A DNA stretch of 64,000 nt, taken from the NCBI RefSeq assembly GCF_947504105.1, contig NZ_CANNGP010000012.1, positions 1 through 64,000 on the forward strand, given 5' to 3'. Origin of the DNA: an uncultured Tateyamaria sp. (GTDB lineage: Bacteria; Pseudomonadota; Alphaproteobacteria; Rhodobacterales; Rhodobacteraceae). Position numbers and translations under genes: made by a program. The stretch's first letter is position 1. Every line of letters begins with the position of its first letter. Below, piece after piece: positions 42,461 through 51,439 of this stretch. Below the pieces are notes generated by a model. That model was not told the origin of the DNA. It worked only from the letters and a program-made list of their open reading frames with translations, and searched no databases.

Positions 42461-43837
42461 ATGACTGACATGACCCTGACCCGCCGCGCCTTTGGTGGCC
42501 TCACCTTGTCCGGTGCACTGTTGCCCCGTGCCGCCCTGTCGCAAGACCTCAGCGCTTTGGACGCCATGCGCGCCGCTTTGTCTGCTCCAACCACAGAGTT
42601 CGAAGACGCGCTGGCCTGGATGAAGGAGCGGGGATCGCCGGACATGGCCGCCGCTCTGATTGCGTCCCTGCGCTTCTCCCGTTCCCGCGGACCTCAGATC
42701 GCCGAAACGCTGACGGCGATCACGGGCGAAGATTTCTTCACCGATTGGTTCCAATGGATGCTGTGGCAAGAGCAGAACCCACAAATCAAACCACACCCCG
42801 ACTTTCCAACCTACAAGCGCGAGGTGATGCTGCGGGTCGATGACGACTTTGACCTCTTCTTGCGCCCGGAACATATCAAGCCCGATCAGATGCGTATCCG
42901 GCTGGAAGAGATTACCTGGGGCGGTGTGGTCAAGGACGGCATTCCGTCGCTCGACAACCCCGACCTGATCGCGGCTGGGGACGCCGAGTATTTGCGGGGC
43001 GATGATCTGGTCTTTGGCGTGTCCATCAATGGTGATGTGCGGGCCTATCCGTTGCGGATCATGGGCTGGCACGAGATGTTCAACGAGGTGATTGGGGGCG
43101 TTCCGGTGGCGCTGGCGTATTGCACGTTGTGTGGTTCGGGCATTCTGTTTGAGACGGACGTGCCGGGGCGGTCAAAGCCGTTGGTGTTCGGGTCGTCCGG
43201 GTTCCTGTATCGCTCGAACAAGCTGATGTTTGACCGCGAGACGCATTCGCTTTGGAACCAATGGACCGGCAAACCCGTCGTGGGGCCGCTTGTGAACAGC
43301 GGGATCGAATTGCAGCAGCGCCCAGTTGTCATCACAACATGGGACAGCTGGAAGGCATCCAATCCAGGGACCAAAGTGCTAAGCCTCGATACCGGGTTTC
43401 GGCGGGATTACGGATCAGGTGTGGTTTACAACGACTATTTCGCGTCGCCCGACCTGATGTTCCCGGCGCAGGTGGATCAGCGGCAGTTGGCGCAAAAGGA
43501 TTATATCTTTGCCGTCCGCCAGTTCGGGGCTGCACGCGCCTGGCCGCTGGAGGCGTTCGATGGCATGCCCATCATAAATGACGGGATCGCTGACACGCCG
43601 CTGTTGCTGATTGGTGACGTGGAGAAACGTAGTGTGCGTGCTTATGAGCGTGGCGACCGGACGTTTACCAAGACGGGTGGCAGGATTGCAGACCAAGCTG
43701 GCGTTGAGTGGCGGGTGACCGAGGATGCTCTGTTTGGCCCTGATGGTGCGCGGCTGGAGCGCGTGGCCGGGCACATCAGCTACTGGTTCGCTTGGGACAA
43801 CTACCTCGGGGGTGCAGCCACCGTTTTTGAGGGCTGA
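42461..43837 (+). CDS. DUF3179 domain protein with signal peptide
   Basis: This 458-residue protein starts MTDMTLTRRAFGGLTLSGALLP, a probable Tat signal (RRAFGG). Most of the rest matches the DUF3179 domain, as seen from VNGDVRAYPLRIM-type repeats, YCTLCGSGILFET (two cysteines, CTLC), the FGSSGFLYRSNKLMFD and DRETHSLWNQWTGKPV blocks, and VAGHISYWFAWDNYL at the end. The reaction is not known; family members are periplasmic and the CTLC pair may bind metal or form a disulfide. It is followed by a hairpin with T-run shared with the convergent HU gene, so it is monocistronic. Confidence 0.9.
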   Translation: MTDMTLTRRAFGGLTLSGALLPRAALSQDLSALDAMRAALSAPTTEFEDALAWMKERGSPDMAAALIASLRFSRSRGPQIAETLTAITGEDFFTDWFQWMLWQEQNPQIKPHPDFPTYKREVMLRVDDDFDLFLRPEHIKPDQMRIRLEEITWGGVVKDGIPSLDNPDLIAAGDAEYLRGDDLVFGVSINGDVRAYPLRIMGWHEMFNEVIGGVPVALAYCTLCGSGILFETDVPGRSKPLVFGSSGFLYRSNKLMFDRETHSLWNQWTGKPVVGPLVNSGIELQQRPVVITTWDSWKASNPGTKVLSLDTGFRRDYGSGVVYNDYFASPDLMFPAQVDQRQLAQKDYIFAVRQFGAARAWPLEAFDGMPIINDGIADTPLLLIGDVEKRSVRAYERGDRTFTKTGGRIADQAGVEWRVTEDALFGPDGARLERVAGHISYWFAWDNYLGGAATVFEG

Positions 43838-43841
43838 ACAA

Positions 43842-43872
43842 AAAAGGGCCGCCTGACAGGCGACCCTTTAAA
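43842..43872. terminator. Bidirectional intrinsic terminator
   Basis: AAGGGCCGCCT (43844-43854) pairs with AGGCGACCCTT (43858-43868) with one mismatch and a 3-base loop. An A-run before it and a T-run after it serve both directions: the DUF3179 gene from the left and the HU gene from the right. Confidence 0.85.
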
Positions 43873-43890
43873 GTCTTCAGAAGACTGAAC

Positions 43891-44178
43891 CTAGCCGTTC
43901 ACGCTGTCTTTCAGCGCTTTGGCGATGGTCATTTTCACGACCTTGTCCGCTTCTTTCTTGAACTGTTCACCCGTGGCAGGGTTGCGCACCATGCGCTCGG
44001 GACGCTCGCGGCAGTAGATTTTGCCAACGCCCGGCAGAGTGACTGCGCCACCGCCCGAAACTTCCTTGGTGATCAGCCCGCAGATCGCGTCCAGCGCGCC
44101 GCCTGCGGATTTCTTGTCTGTCCCCATTTCTTCGGCCAGCGCGGCGACGAGTTGGGTTTTTGTCATTGGTTTTGCCAT
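43891..44178 (-). CDS. HU-family nucleoid DNA-binding protein
   Basis: This 95-residue HU/IHF-family protein begins AKPMTKTQLVAALAEEMGTDKKSAG. It has the beta-arm start LPGVGKIYCRERPERMVRNPATGEQ (matching GxGKF-x-V-xx-R-x-x-R-xx-NP-x-TG) and the end helix VVKMTIAKALKDSV. It bends DNA non-specifically as a homodimer. The arm contains IYCRERP instead of the typical FxVxxR, so this is a variant HU, common in the Roseobacter group. The hairpin terminator follows at once. ATG 44178 has a GGAGACC site upstream. Confidence 0.92.
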   Translation of the reverse strand: MAKPMTKTQLVAALAEEMGTDKKSAGGALDAICGLITKEVSGGGAVTLPGVGKIYCRERPERMVRNPATGEQFKKEADKVVKMTIAKALKDSVNG

Positions 44179-44319
44179 TTCATGGTCTCCTTCGTCTGCC
44201 CGACAACTTGGGCCTCTGATCCGCAATATAACGGAATGTTGTGCGAACACACAACGAATAGTGGCGCAAGGCAAGCTAAAATAAGGGGTTTTCCGCTGTT
44301 TTTCGCCGTTTGATGCCCG

Positions 44320-45780
44320 TTACAGGAAGGCAGTTTCCTCGAAAGACCGCAATTTCCGGCTGTGGATGCGTTCCAGCGGCATGGTTCGCAGGTGCTCCAT
44401 CGCGTGAATTCCGATCATCAAATGGCGTGCGACCTGCTCTTTGTAGAAGTTCGAGGCCATGCCCGGCAGCTTCAATTCGCCGTGCAGCGGCTTGTCCGAG
44501 ACACACAGGAGTGTGCCGTAAGGTACCCTGAACCGATAGCCGTTGGCGGCGATTGTTGCACTTTCCATATCAAGCGCGATGGCGCGGGATTGGGACAGGC
44601 GCTGCACGGGGCCGTGCTGGTCGCGCAGTTCCCAGTTGCGGTCGTCATAGCTGGCAACGGTGCCGGTGCGCATGATGCGTTTCAGCTCGTATCCTTCCAG
44701 CTGGGTGGTCTGGGCCACAGCCTGTTCCAGCGCGATCTGAATTTCTGCAAGTGCCGGGATTGGCACCCACGGTGGCAGGTCTGTGTCCAGAACGTTGTCT
44801 TCGCGCAGGTAAGCGTGCGCCAGAACAAAGTCGCCAAGCGCCTGGCTGTTGCGCAAGCCTGCGCAGTGCCCAACCATCAACCACGCATGCGGGCGCAGGA
44901 CGGCGATGTGGTCTGTTGCTGTTTTGGCGTTTGACGGTCCAACGCCGATATTCACCAATGTGATGCCAGATCCATCCTCGCGCTTGAGGTGGTAGGTTGG
45001 CATCTGCGGCATCTTGGGACTTGTGGGCAGCGACTGGTCGCCCGTCGTGATCTCGGCATTGCCGGTAGACACAAAAGACGTGTAGCCGCTGTCGGGGTCA
45101 TCCAGTTGCGCGCGGGCGTAGGTTTCGAACTCCGATACGTAGAACTGGTAGTTCGTGAACAGGACGTGATTCTGGAAATGATGTGCATCTGTCGCGGTGT
45201 AATGCGTCAGCCGTGCCAGTGAGTAGTCGATGCGCTGGGCCGTGAAGGGGGCGAGTGGGCCGATACCGTCCATGGACTCGTATGTGCCGTTGACAATATC
45301 GTCGTTCGTGTTGCTGAGGTCCGGTACATCGAACACATCGCGCAGGGGGAATGCTGCGGCACCCTGTTGCGGGACAGTGATGTCCGGATCGTTCGCGACC
45401 GCAAAGTGCACGGGCATCGGGGTGTTGGAGTACCCGATTTCGACCGGTTGGTCGTGGTTGGCGATCAGTAGGCCAATCTGCTGTTCAAGGTAGTTCCTGA
45501 ACAGGTCGGGGCGTGTGACGGTCGTGGCGTAGGTGCCGGGATCGGCCACGTGACCGAAGCTGAGCCGTGTGTCCACACGGGCATAGGTTGAAGTCGTAAA
45601 CCGAATCTCGGGATAAAAGGCTCTGATCCGCCCTTCGGGCGCGCCGTGTTCCATCGCGTGTTGAAACTGGCCGCTCAAAAACTGGACCGCGTCGTCATAA
45701 AGTTCGTGCAGATGGGCCACTGCGGCTTTGGCATCGTGGAATTCGGTGTGGCCGTGACCGGCTTGTTCTAATTTTTTCAT
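44320..45780 (-). CDS. amn: AMP nucleosidase
   Basis: This 486-residue protein has the usual length and two parts: the N-terminal Amn domain (RFTTSTYARVDTRLSFGHV, then PVHFAVAND) and the C-terminal nucleoside phosphorylase-like domain (VNIGVGPSNAKTATDHIAVLRPH, then GHCAGLRNSQALGDFVLAHAYLRED and ALDMESATIAANGYR). It splits AMP into adenine and ribose-5-phosphate. Start overlaps the stop of adenine deaminase (45777-45780), making an ade-amn operon that would convert AMP to hypoxanthine and R5P. Confidence 0.95.
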   Translation of the reverse strand: MKKLEQAGHGHTEFHDAKAAVAHLHELYDDAVQFLSGQFQHAMEHGAPEGRIRAFYPEIRFTTSTYARVDTRLSFGHVADPGTYATTVTRPDLFRNYLEQQIGLLIANHDQPVEIGYSNTPMPVHFAVANDPDITVPQQGAAAFPLRDVFDVPDLSNTNDDIVNGTYESMDGIGPLAPFTAQRIDYSLARLTHYTATDAHHFQNHVLFTNYQFYVSEFETYARAQLDDPDSGYTSFVSTGNAEITTGDQSLPTSPKMPQMPTYHLKREDGSGITLVNIGVGPSNAKTATDHIAVLRPHAWLMVGHCAGLRNSQALGDFVLAHAYLREDNVLDTDLPPWVPIPALAEIQIALEQAVAQTTQLEGYELKRIMRTGTVASYDDRNWELRDQHGPVQRLSQSRAIALDMESATIAANGYRFRVPYGTLLCVSDKPLHGELKLPGMASNFYKEQVARHLMIGIHAMEHLRTMPLERIHSRKLRSFEETAFL

Positions 45781-47579
45781 GTTGTTTGCTCGAGGACTGG
45801 AATGAAGTCAAACGTACGCACGTCGACCAGTCCAAGGTCTGAGATACGCAGTTCAGGAATAACGACAAGCGCCAGCAGCGAGTGCTGCATATAGGCGTTG
45901 TTGAGGGTGCAGCCGCAGTCGACCATGGCTTGCACCATTTTGTCGGCTTTTGCGGCAACGTCACGGGCGGGGCTGTCTGACATCAGGCCCGCAATGGGCA
46001 GTTCGACCAGCGCCAGTTCTTCGCCGTCGCGGAAGATGGTGATGCCACCACCCACTTCGGCCAGCCGGTTGGCGGCCAGTGCCATCTGCTCGCGGTCGGT
46101 GCCGACGACGATCATGTGGTGGCTGTCATGCGCCACGGTCGAGGCCATGGCCATTTTGCCCTGGTAGTTGAAGCCGGACACCAGCGCGTTTGTCACGCCG
46201 CCGGTCGCCTGGTGCCGTTCGACCAGCGCGATCTGGCAAGTGTCGCCGTGGCTTTCGACCTTGCCGTCGCTGACAGGCATGTCGCGTTTCAGCGCCTTGG
46301 TTGGTGCCTGGTTTTCGACAACACCGATCACGTTTGCAGTGATGGAGTTGCGCCCCTCTGGCGCTGCAATCTCGAAGTCGGTGGCCGTCTTGGGCGCACC
46401 CATGTTCACGGTCTGCCGTGCCTTGGCGGGCCAGTCGAGATGCGGGCATTCAACCGTCAGTTCGCTATCGATAGAGACTGTTTTTCCGCGCGCGATCACT
46501 TGTTCGATGGGCAGTGTCTTGAGGTCGGATGTCAGGATCACATCCGCCCTGCGTCCGGGTGTCAGTGATCCGATTTCACGCTCCAGCCCAAAGTGTGTGG
46601 CCGTGTTGATCGTCGCCATTTGCAGGGCGACCAGCGGGTCGCATCCACATGCGATGGCGTGCCGCACGACGCGGTTCATGTGCCCGTCATTCATCAGCGT
46701 GCCAGAGTGGCAATCATCGGTGCACAGGATCATGTTGCGGGGGTCGAGGCCCTTTTCGGTGATCGCAGTGATCTGCGTTTCCACGTCGTACCACGCGCTG
46801 CCCAGCCGGATCATGGACCGCATGCCTTGGCGCATCCGGGCAATGGCATCAGCTTCGCACGTCCCTTCGTGATCATCCGCGGGGCCCCCGGCAACATAGG
46901 CCGCGAAGTCAGGCCCTAAATCGGGCGATGCGTAGTGTCCGCCGACGGTCTTGCCTGCGCGTTGGGTCGCCGCGACTTCGGCCAGCATCTGCGGATCGGC
47001 CGCCGCCATGCCGGGGAAATTCATCATCTCGCCCAGACCGATGATGCCCGGCCATGCCATGGCCTCAGCCACATCCTCGGCGCTGATCTCGTACCCTGTC
47101 GTTTCCATCCCTGGTGCCGAGGGCGCGCAGGAGGGCATCTGTGTCCAGATGTTTACGGGCTGCATCAGCGCCTCGTCATGCATCAGGCGGACGCCTTTGA
47201 GGCCAAGCACGTTGGCGATCTCGTGCGGGTCGGTGAACATGGTGGTGGTGCCGTGTGGAATAACGGCAGCGGCAAACTCGGCGGGTGTCAGCATCCCGGA
47301 TTCGATATGCATGTGCCCGTCGCACAGGCCGGGGATCATGTAGCGGCCATGCGCCTCGATGATCTGAGTACCCGGTCCGATCTGCGGGCTGGCGTCCGGC
47401 AGGACGCATGCAATACGCCCGTGTTTGATTGCGATGTCGTGGTCTGGCAGGGCCTCGCGCGTGTGCACATTCACCCAGATGCCACCGCGAATGACAGTAT
47501 CTGCAGGCGCACGGCCAGCGGCGACATTTACAAGATCGGGGGCAACATCGGGCCAGGACGGGAAAAGGTCATGTTCCAT
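45777..47579 (-). CDS. ade: Adenine deaminase
   Basis: This 600-residue amidohydrolase has GLCDGHMHIESGMLTPAEF with the metal-binding HxH, then HGTTTMFTDPHEIANVLG. LCTDDCHSGTLMNDGHMN is a catalytic Asp region, and the C-terminal part has GRRADVILTSDL and the AVIDCGCTLNNAY type end. It hydrolyses adenine to hypoxanthine and ammonia with Mn/Fe. Length (usual 560-600) is normal. It is the first gene of ade-amn; a 173-base gap separates it from the divergent aldolase gene and should hold both promoters. Confidence 0.95.
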   Translation of the reverse strand: MEHDLFPSWPDVAPDLVNVAAGRAPADTVIRGGIWVNVHTREALPDHDIAIKHGRIACVLPDASPQIGPGTQIIEAHGRYMIPGLCDGHMHIESGMLTPAEFAAAVIPHGTTTMFTDPHEIANVLGLKGVRLMHDEALMQPVNIWTQMPSCAPSAPGMETTGYEISAEDVAEAMAWPGIIGLGEMMNFPGMAAADPQMLAEVAATQRAGKTVGGHYASPDLGPDFAAYVAGGPADDHEGTCEADAIARMRQGMRSMIRLGSAWYDVETQITAITEKGLDPRNMILCTDDCHSGTLMNDGHMNRVVRHAIACGCDPLVALQMATINTATHFGLEREIGSLTPGRRADVILTSDLKTLPIEQVIARGKTVSIDSELTVECPHLDWPAKARQTVNMGAPKTATDFEIAAPEGRNSITANVIGVVENQAPTKALKRDMPVSDGKVESHGDTCQIALVERHQATGGVTNALVSGFNYQGKMAMASTVAHDSHHMIVVGTDREQMALAANRLAEVGGGITIFRDGEELALVELPIAGLMSDSPARDVAAKADKMVQAMVDCGCTLNNAYMQHSLLALVVIPELRISDLGLVDVRTFDFIPVLEQTT

Positions 47580-47752
47580 GTCCTAAATGATCAAGTTTCG
47601 CGGGGAGGTGCAAGGGGGACCGCGCAGATGTTGTGAAACTGCCATTTCGACAGGCGGGGTTTGGCTGATGTGGTTTCGCGAGCGGAGTGGGATTTGTATT
47701 GATCGAAGCAGGGTCGCCGTGCACGGTTTGATCCAGGCAATGGGAGAGCATC

Positions 47753-48508
47753 ATGACCGTCGCACGGATTCGCCCCAACATGGACAATTGGCAGGAGCGC
47801 GTTGATCTGGCCGCTGCCTTTCGCTGGACCGTGCGTTTGAACATGCATGAAGCGGTCGCGAACCACTTCTCCCTTGCCATCAATGACGACGGGACGAAGT
47901 TTTTGATGAACCCCAACCAGATGCATTTCTCGCGCATCAAGGCGTCGGACCTGATTGTTGTGGATGCCAATGATCCCGACAGTATGGAGGGGCCAGACGC
48001 GCCCGATCCGACAGCGTGGGGGCTGCATGGCGGGATGCATCGGCACTGTGCGCATGCGCGATGTGCCATGCATGTGCATTCACCCTATGCCACGGCTCTT
48101 GCGGCCTTGGCTGACAGTACATTGCCGCCCGTCGATCAGAACGGATGCATGTTTTACAATCGTGTGGTGGTTGATGGGGATTACGGCGGCCTTGCCTTCG
48201 AGGAAGAGGGTGAACGCTGTGCCAGTCTGTTCGATGACCCGAAGAAGAAGGTGATGGTCATGGGCAATCACGGGATCATGGTGATTGGCGATACAGTGGC
48301 CGAAACGTTCAATCGGATGTTCTATTTTGAACGGGCCTGCCAGACCTATCTGTTGGCGCTGCAAACCGGCAAGCCGCTGCGCCTGATTCCGGATGAAGTG
48401 GCAGAAAAGACGGCGCAAGAGATCGAGGACTATCCCGAGCAGGATTTGCGGCATCTGGCCGAGCTGAAGGCCATTCTGGACGAGGAAGGATCAAACTATG
48501 CCAGTTGA
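47753..48508 (+). CDS. Class II aldolase/adducin family protein
   Basis: This 251-residue protein has NHFSLAIND (substrate-side start) and the metal site AMHVHSPYATAL with HxH, plus the third His in MGNHGIMVIGDTVAETF. These match class II aldolases of the fuculose-phosphate aldolase/RhaD/adducin superfamily. The substrate is not clear. The pairing with neighbouring genes gives no strong hint: it is divergent from ade and convergent with the Hint genes. Roseobacters carry several such unassigned members. Confidence 0.9.
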   Translation: MTVARIRPNMDNWQERVDLAAAFRWTVRLNMHEAVANHFSLAINDDGTKFLMNPNQMHFSRIKASDLIVVDANDPDSMEGPDAPDPTAWGLHGGMHRHCAHARCAMHVHSPYATALAALADSTLPPVDQNGCMFYNRVVVDGDYGGLAFEEEGERCASLFDDPKKKVMVMGNHGIMVIGDTVAETFNRMFYFERACQTYLLALQTGKPLRLIPDEVAEKTAQEIEDYPEQDLRHLAELKAILDEEGSNYAS

Positions 48509-48520
48509 TCACCGGCCCGT

Positions 48521-49600
48521 TTAAGCTGCGCGCTGATCGACCAGCGTAATCGCTTCGAACGGTCCCAGCACCTGGTGAATGGGTCGCGCATGTTCGGGCA
48601 GCAGACGGCTTGGGATGTCTGCGAGCACACTTGCATCCAAACGCTCCGCATCGCGGCGAATCCGCCCGATATAGAGACTTTCGACAGCGCAGCCTGCCGC
48701 CACGAGTGACTCGTGCCCCGGCAGGATGATCTGCACGTATTCGGTTGTGCTGCCGCACGAGTTCCAGATGGCGGCGTGACCGTTCACAAGGTGACGGGCG
48801 GGGACAAGAACCGCTTCTTGGCCAAAGATGTATTCAACCTCGGACCCTTTCAGAACAAGCCGCTGCTCGGGTGCCACGATGATGTCCCGCTGCAGACCGA
48901 AATAGGGGGCACGCAAGCGTACCGGGGTAAAGCTGCCGCGCGCAGGAACAGTGTGGCGCACCGTATGCAGCACAGGGATGACATCGCCTGTATCAGTTAC
49001 AACCGTGTCCCCACGCTGCAAGCTTTCGGCGGGTCTGTATCCGCTTGGCGTCGCGATGGGGGTGGCTGGATGAAGTGATGGCATCGGACCTATCGGAAGG
49101 ATTTGATCGCTGATGGCGCTAAACAGTACTTCTTGTGAAACGGTGCGAGCGGGATGAGCCAGTACGATGTCGCGCAGATCGTCGGTCAGGAAAGGGCGGG
49201 GCATATGAACGGGGCGACTGACGATACGGTTGCCCTCGGGTCGTTCCAATGCAAGGCGTCCCCAGCCTTCGGGTGCGTTCCATGCATAAGTCACACGTAA
49301 TGTATTGGTGCGACCATCATTGGCCCAGCGGATGGCTGCATGCGTGATATCGGTGTTGTGGCGATGTAGCATCGCGATGCCACCACCCGGTATCGCGCGA
49401 AATGAAAGCTCGCGTGGCCATGGAAACGGATGAGCGATCCCGAGCAGCTCGTGCGGCCGTTCGTGCCCGGCCACCTGTGTTTCGAACATCAGCGTGCCGC
49501 GTTCTAACATCGGCCCAAGCCTTGGAATCGACACGTCTTTGCCCAGGCCGGTTTTTGAAAACCGACCGTCCTCGTGATCGTTGACGCCGATCCAGGTCAT
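48521..49600 (-). CDS. Hint-domain protein with Ser at the Cys-1 position
   Basis: This 359-residue protein has an N-terminal region of about 165 residues of unknown, probably beta-sandwich, fold (MTWIGVNDHEDGRFS, MFETQVAGHE, GRTNTLRVTYAW). A Hint-type domain at about 175-310 has ATPIATPSGYRPAESLQRGD, RDIIVAPEQRLVL and EAVLVPARHLVNG. In normal Hint domains the first residue is Cys, the nucleophile for autoproteolysis; here it aligns with Ser175. Self-cleavage is therefore uncertain. The ATG at 49600 overlaps the upstream Hint gene stop by ATGA. No classical signal peptide is visible, so a type I secretion route is possible. Confidence 0.82.
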   Translation of the reverse strand: MTWIGVNDHEDGRFSKTGLGKDVSIPRLGPMLERGTLMFETQVAGHERPHELLGIAHPFPWPRELSFRAIPGGGIAMLHRHNTDITHAAIRWANDGRTNTLRVTYAWNAPEGWGRLALERPEGNRIVSRPVHMPRPFLTDDLRDIVLAHPARTVSQEVLFSAISDQILPIGPMPSLHPATPIATPSGYRPAESLQRGDTVVTDTGDVIPVLHTVRHTVPARGSFTPVRLRAPYFGLQRDIIVAPEQRLVLKGSEVEYIFGQEAVLVPARHLVNGHAAIWNSCGSTTEYVQIILPGHESLVAAGCAVESLYIGRIRRDAERLDASVLADIPSRLLPEHARPIHQVLGPFEAITLVDQRAA

Positions 49601-51195
49601 GCGGCGGCACGCGCCTTGCGCCATAGACCGGCCTCGTATCCGCGCAAGGTACGGCGCGCCGCCGGGCCGTACCCTTCGCCCGTTTCTGGGTCGAGTTCAG
49701 GGAAGATGCTGCAAATCTCTTCTACGATCTCGCGCTCGAAACTCTTGGTCGTCTGAGGGCCGGGCAGGAAGCTTTCGGTTGCCAAACCGCCCGAGAACAC
49801 AACCTGATGTTTGTCGAACATCAGGTGGACATAGGTGACTGTTCCGCCCTCACGCCGGGTGACGGAGCGGTCGTTGACCAGATCCTTGGCTGCGACCAGG
49901 ACTTCCCGGTCGCCAAACAGCAGTTCAGCCAGGCTGTCGCGGATTAACACGCGGTGCAGAGGAGAGACCATGACATCATCATGTTGGCCGAATGTGCCTG
50001 CCCGGATCAGGATTGGGGCATATTGATCTTGTGCCGCAACGGTACGCATTCCGACCCACCGCAAGGGCTGCGCGCCGTCGTCTTGCGTATGGACAAGATC
50101 CCCTTCGCTCAGGCTTTCTACCGGGACCTCGCCCTCGGGCGTCGAAATCAGGGTGCCCACCACGAAACAGGGGATGGATGTTGCGTTGACGAAACCGACA
50201 TCCGTATTGTTGCCGTCTGTGACGGTGTAGGTGAAGTTGAAGTCTTCTTCGTCACCGTCGCCAACAACGGTCAGTTCGCCGTTGGGCCCGATCGTGACCT
50301 GTTGTCCGGTCGGCAGGGTGATTGTCGTGCCGATCCCGGTGACGGAATCGTAGCTGACAGGCTGGCCGTTGATATGCGTGATTGTCAGCGTGCTGCCCAC
50401 GGGCGACACATCGTTGTCGAGTACGTTGAACGATGTTGTCCCGTCCGGGTAGACGTTCACGTCATCGCCAACGGCAACCAGAGATGTCTGAACCGAGTCC
50501 CCGGCAATCAACAGGTTGGAATCGAACTGGCTGTCCGCAACATCAGCGATACCGATCCGGATCGAATTTACCACGTCCGGGTTGACGACCATGGTCAAGG
50601 TCAGGGTGATCGTGAACCCGTCCATTTCGGTATTGAAGTCATCATTTGAGTTGTCGACGAACATGTTGATGTTGTTGGTGGTGTTGATGTTTCCTGGGTC
50701 GGTATCGCCGTCACCAACTTCCATTTCAACAAGGTCGCCGTTGACCCAGACGCCCACAAAGTCCTGGTAGATCGAGTTCTGGAATTCGGGATACTCTTCC
50801 GAGCTGAAAACGAATTGCATCGTCATCAGGTTTCCATCCGGAATAAAGTCGACATCCAGATAAGATGCGTCGAAGGTTCTTGCCCCTGCCGCCGCATTAA
50901 ACTGGCCATTGTTGTTTTGTCCCGAGGTGTTGGTCGACGTGTTGGTCGCCTGGTTCTCTTGACCGGAGGAGTTGGTAAAATCCTCAACCTCGCCCGTTGA
51001 CAGGATGACACCGGTATCGCCTGGGGTCACGCCGGGCGAGATGCTGTCACCGTTCGAATAGATCCCGGCACTGTCCCGGTCGCCGGTATACGACGCTGAC
51101 ACCACCTGAACGCCGTCGCCAAAGATGGCATCTGCCATATCGGACGCATCAACGCCTTCGCGCACCGTTTGAATCGGAAGCTCTGCTGCCGGCAT
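49597..51195 (-). CDS. Choice-of-anchor-L / Hint-domain protein
   Basis: This 532-residue acidic protein has an N-terminal choice-of-anchor-L-like domain (about 18-235: MADAIFGDGVQVVSASYTGD, QFVFSSEEYPEFQN, DFVGVWVNG). A cadherin/Ig-like segment follows (VNVYPDGTTSFNVLDNDVSP). From Cys343, CFVVGTLISTPEGEVPVESL begins a Hint domain with SPLHRVLIRDSLAELLFG and VHLMFDKHQVVFSGG. The Cys nucleophile is intact. Such proteins in the Roseobacter group are secreted or surface-located, although function is unknown. I prefer ATG 51195 because of GGGGTGGGG before it; an upstream start at 51240 would add 15 residues. It is translationally coupled to the next Hint gene. Confidence 0.85.
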   Translation of the reverse strand: MPAAELPIQTVREGVDASDMADAIFGDGVQVVSASYTGDRDSAGIYSNGDSISPGVTPGDTGVILSTGEVEDFTNSSGQENQATNTSTNTSGQNNNGQFNAAAGARTFDASYLDVDFIPDGNLMTMQFVFSSEEYPEFQNSIYQDFVGVWVNGDLVEMEVGDGDTDPGNINTTNNINMFVDNSNDDFNTEMDGFTITLTLTMVVNPDVVNSIRIGIADVADSQFDSNLLIAGDSVQTSLVAVGDDVNVYPDGTTSFNVLDNDVSPVGSTLTITHINGQPVSYDSVTGIGTTITLPTGQQVTIGPNGELTVVGDGDEEDFNFTYTVTDGNNTDVGFVNATSIPCFVVGTLISTPEGEVPVESLSEGDLVHTQDDGAQPLRWVGMRTVAAQDQYAPILIRAGTFGQHDDVMVSPLHRVLIRDSLAELLFGDREVLVAAKDLVNDRSVTRREGGTVTYVHLMFDKHQVVFSGGLATESFLPGPQTTKSFEREIVEEICSIFPELDPETGEGYGPAARRTLRGYEAGLWRKARAAA

Positions 51196-51439
51196 GTTTG
51201 CCCCACCCCAATAGTTGCGGACAGAACAAGCGCAGCGCACGCGGTTGATCCGCGCGTCTTGTGTGCCTTTTTATGCACTTGGGTGGCCGCACGTTGGCGG
51301 CCGAACTGCTGATGCCCTGCCTCGGGTCATATTATTGCCCTGACCCTAGCACAGCTATTTGCGGGCTGTTAACTGTCTTGGCGGCGTAAGGTGTTCGCAA
51401 CGCGTCCTTTTCGCCACATGCTTGCAAAGGGGCTTATTC

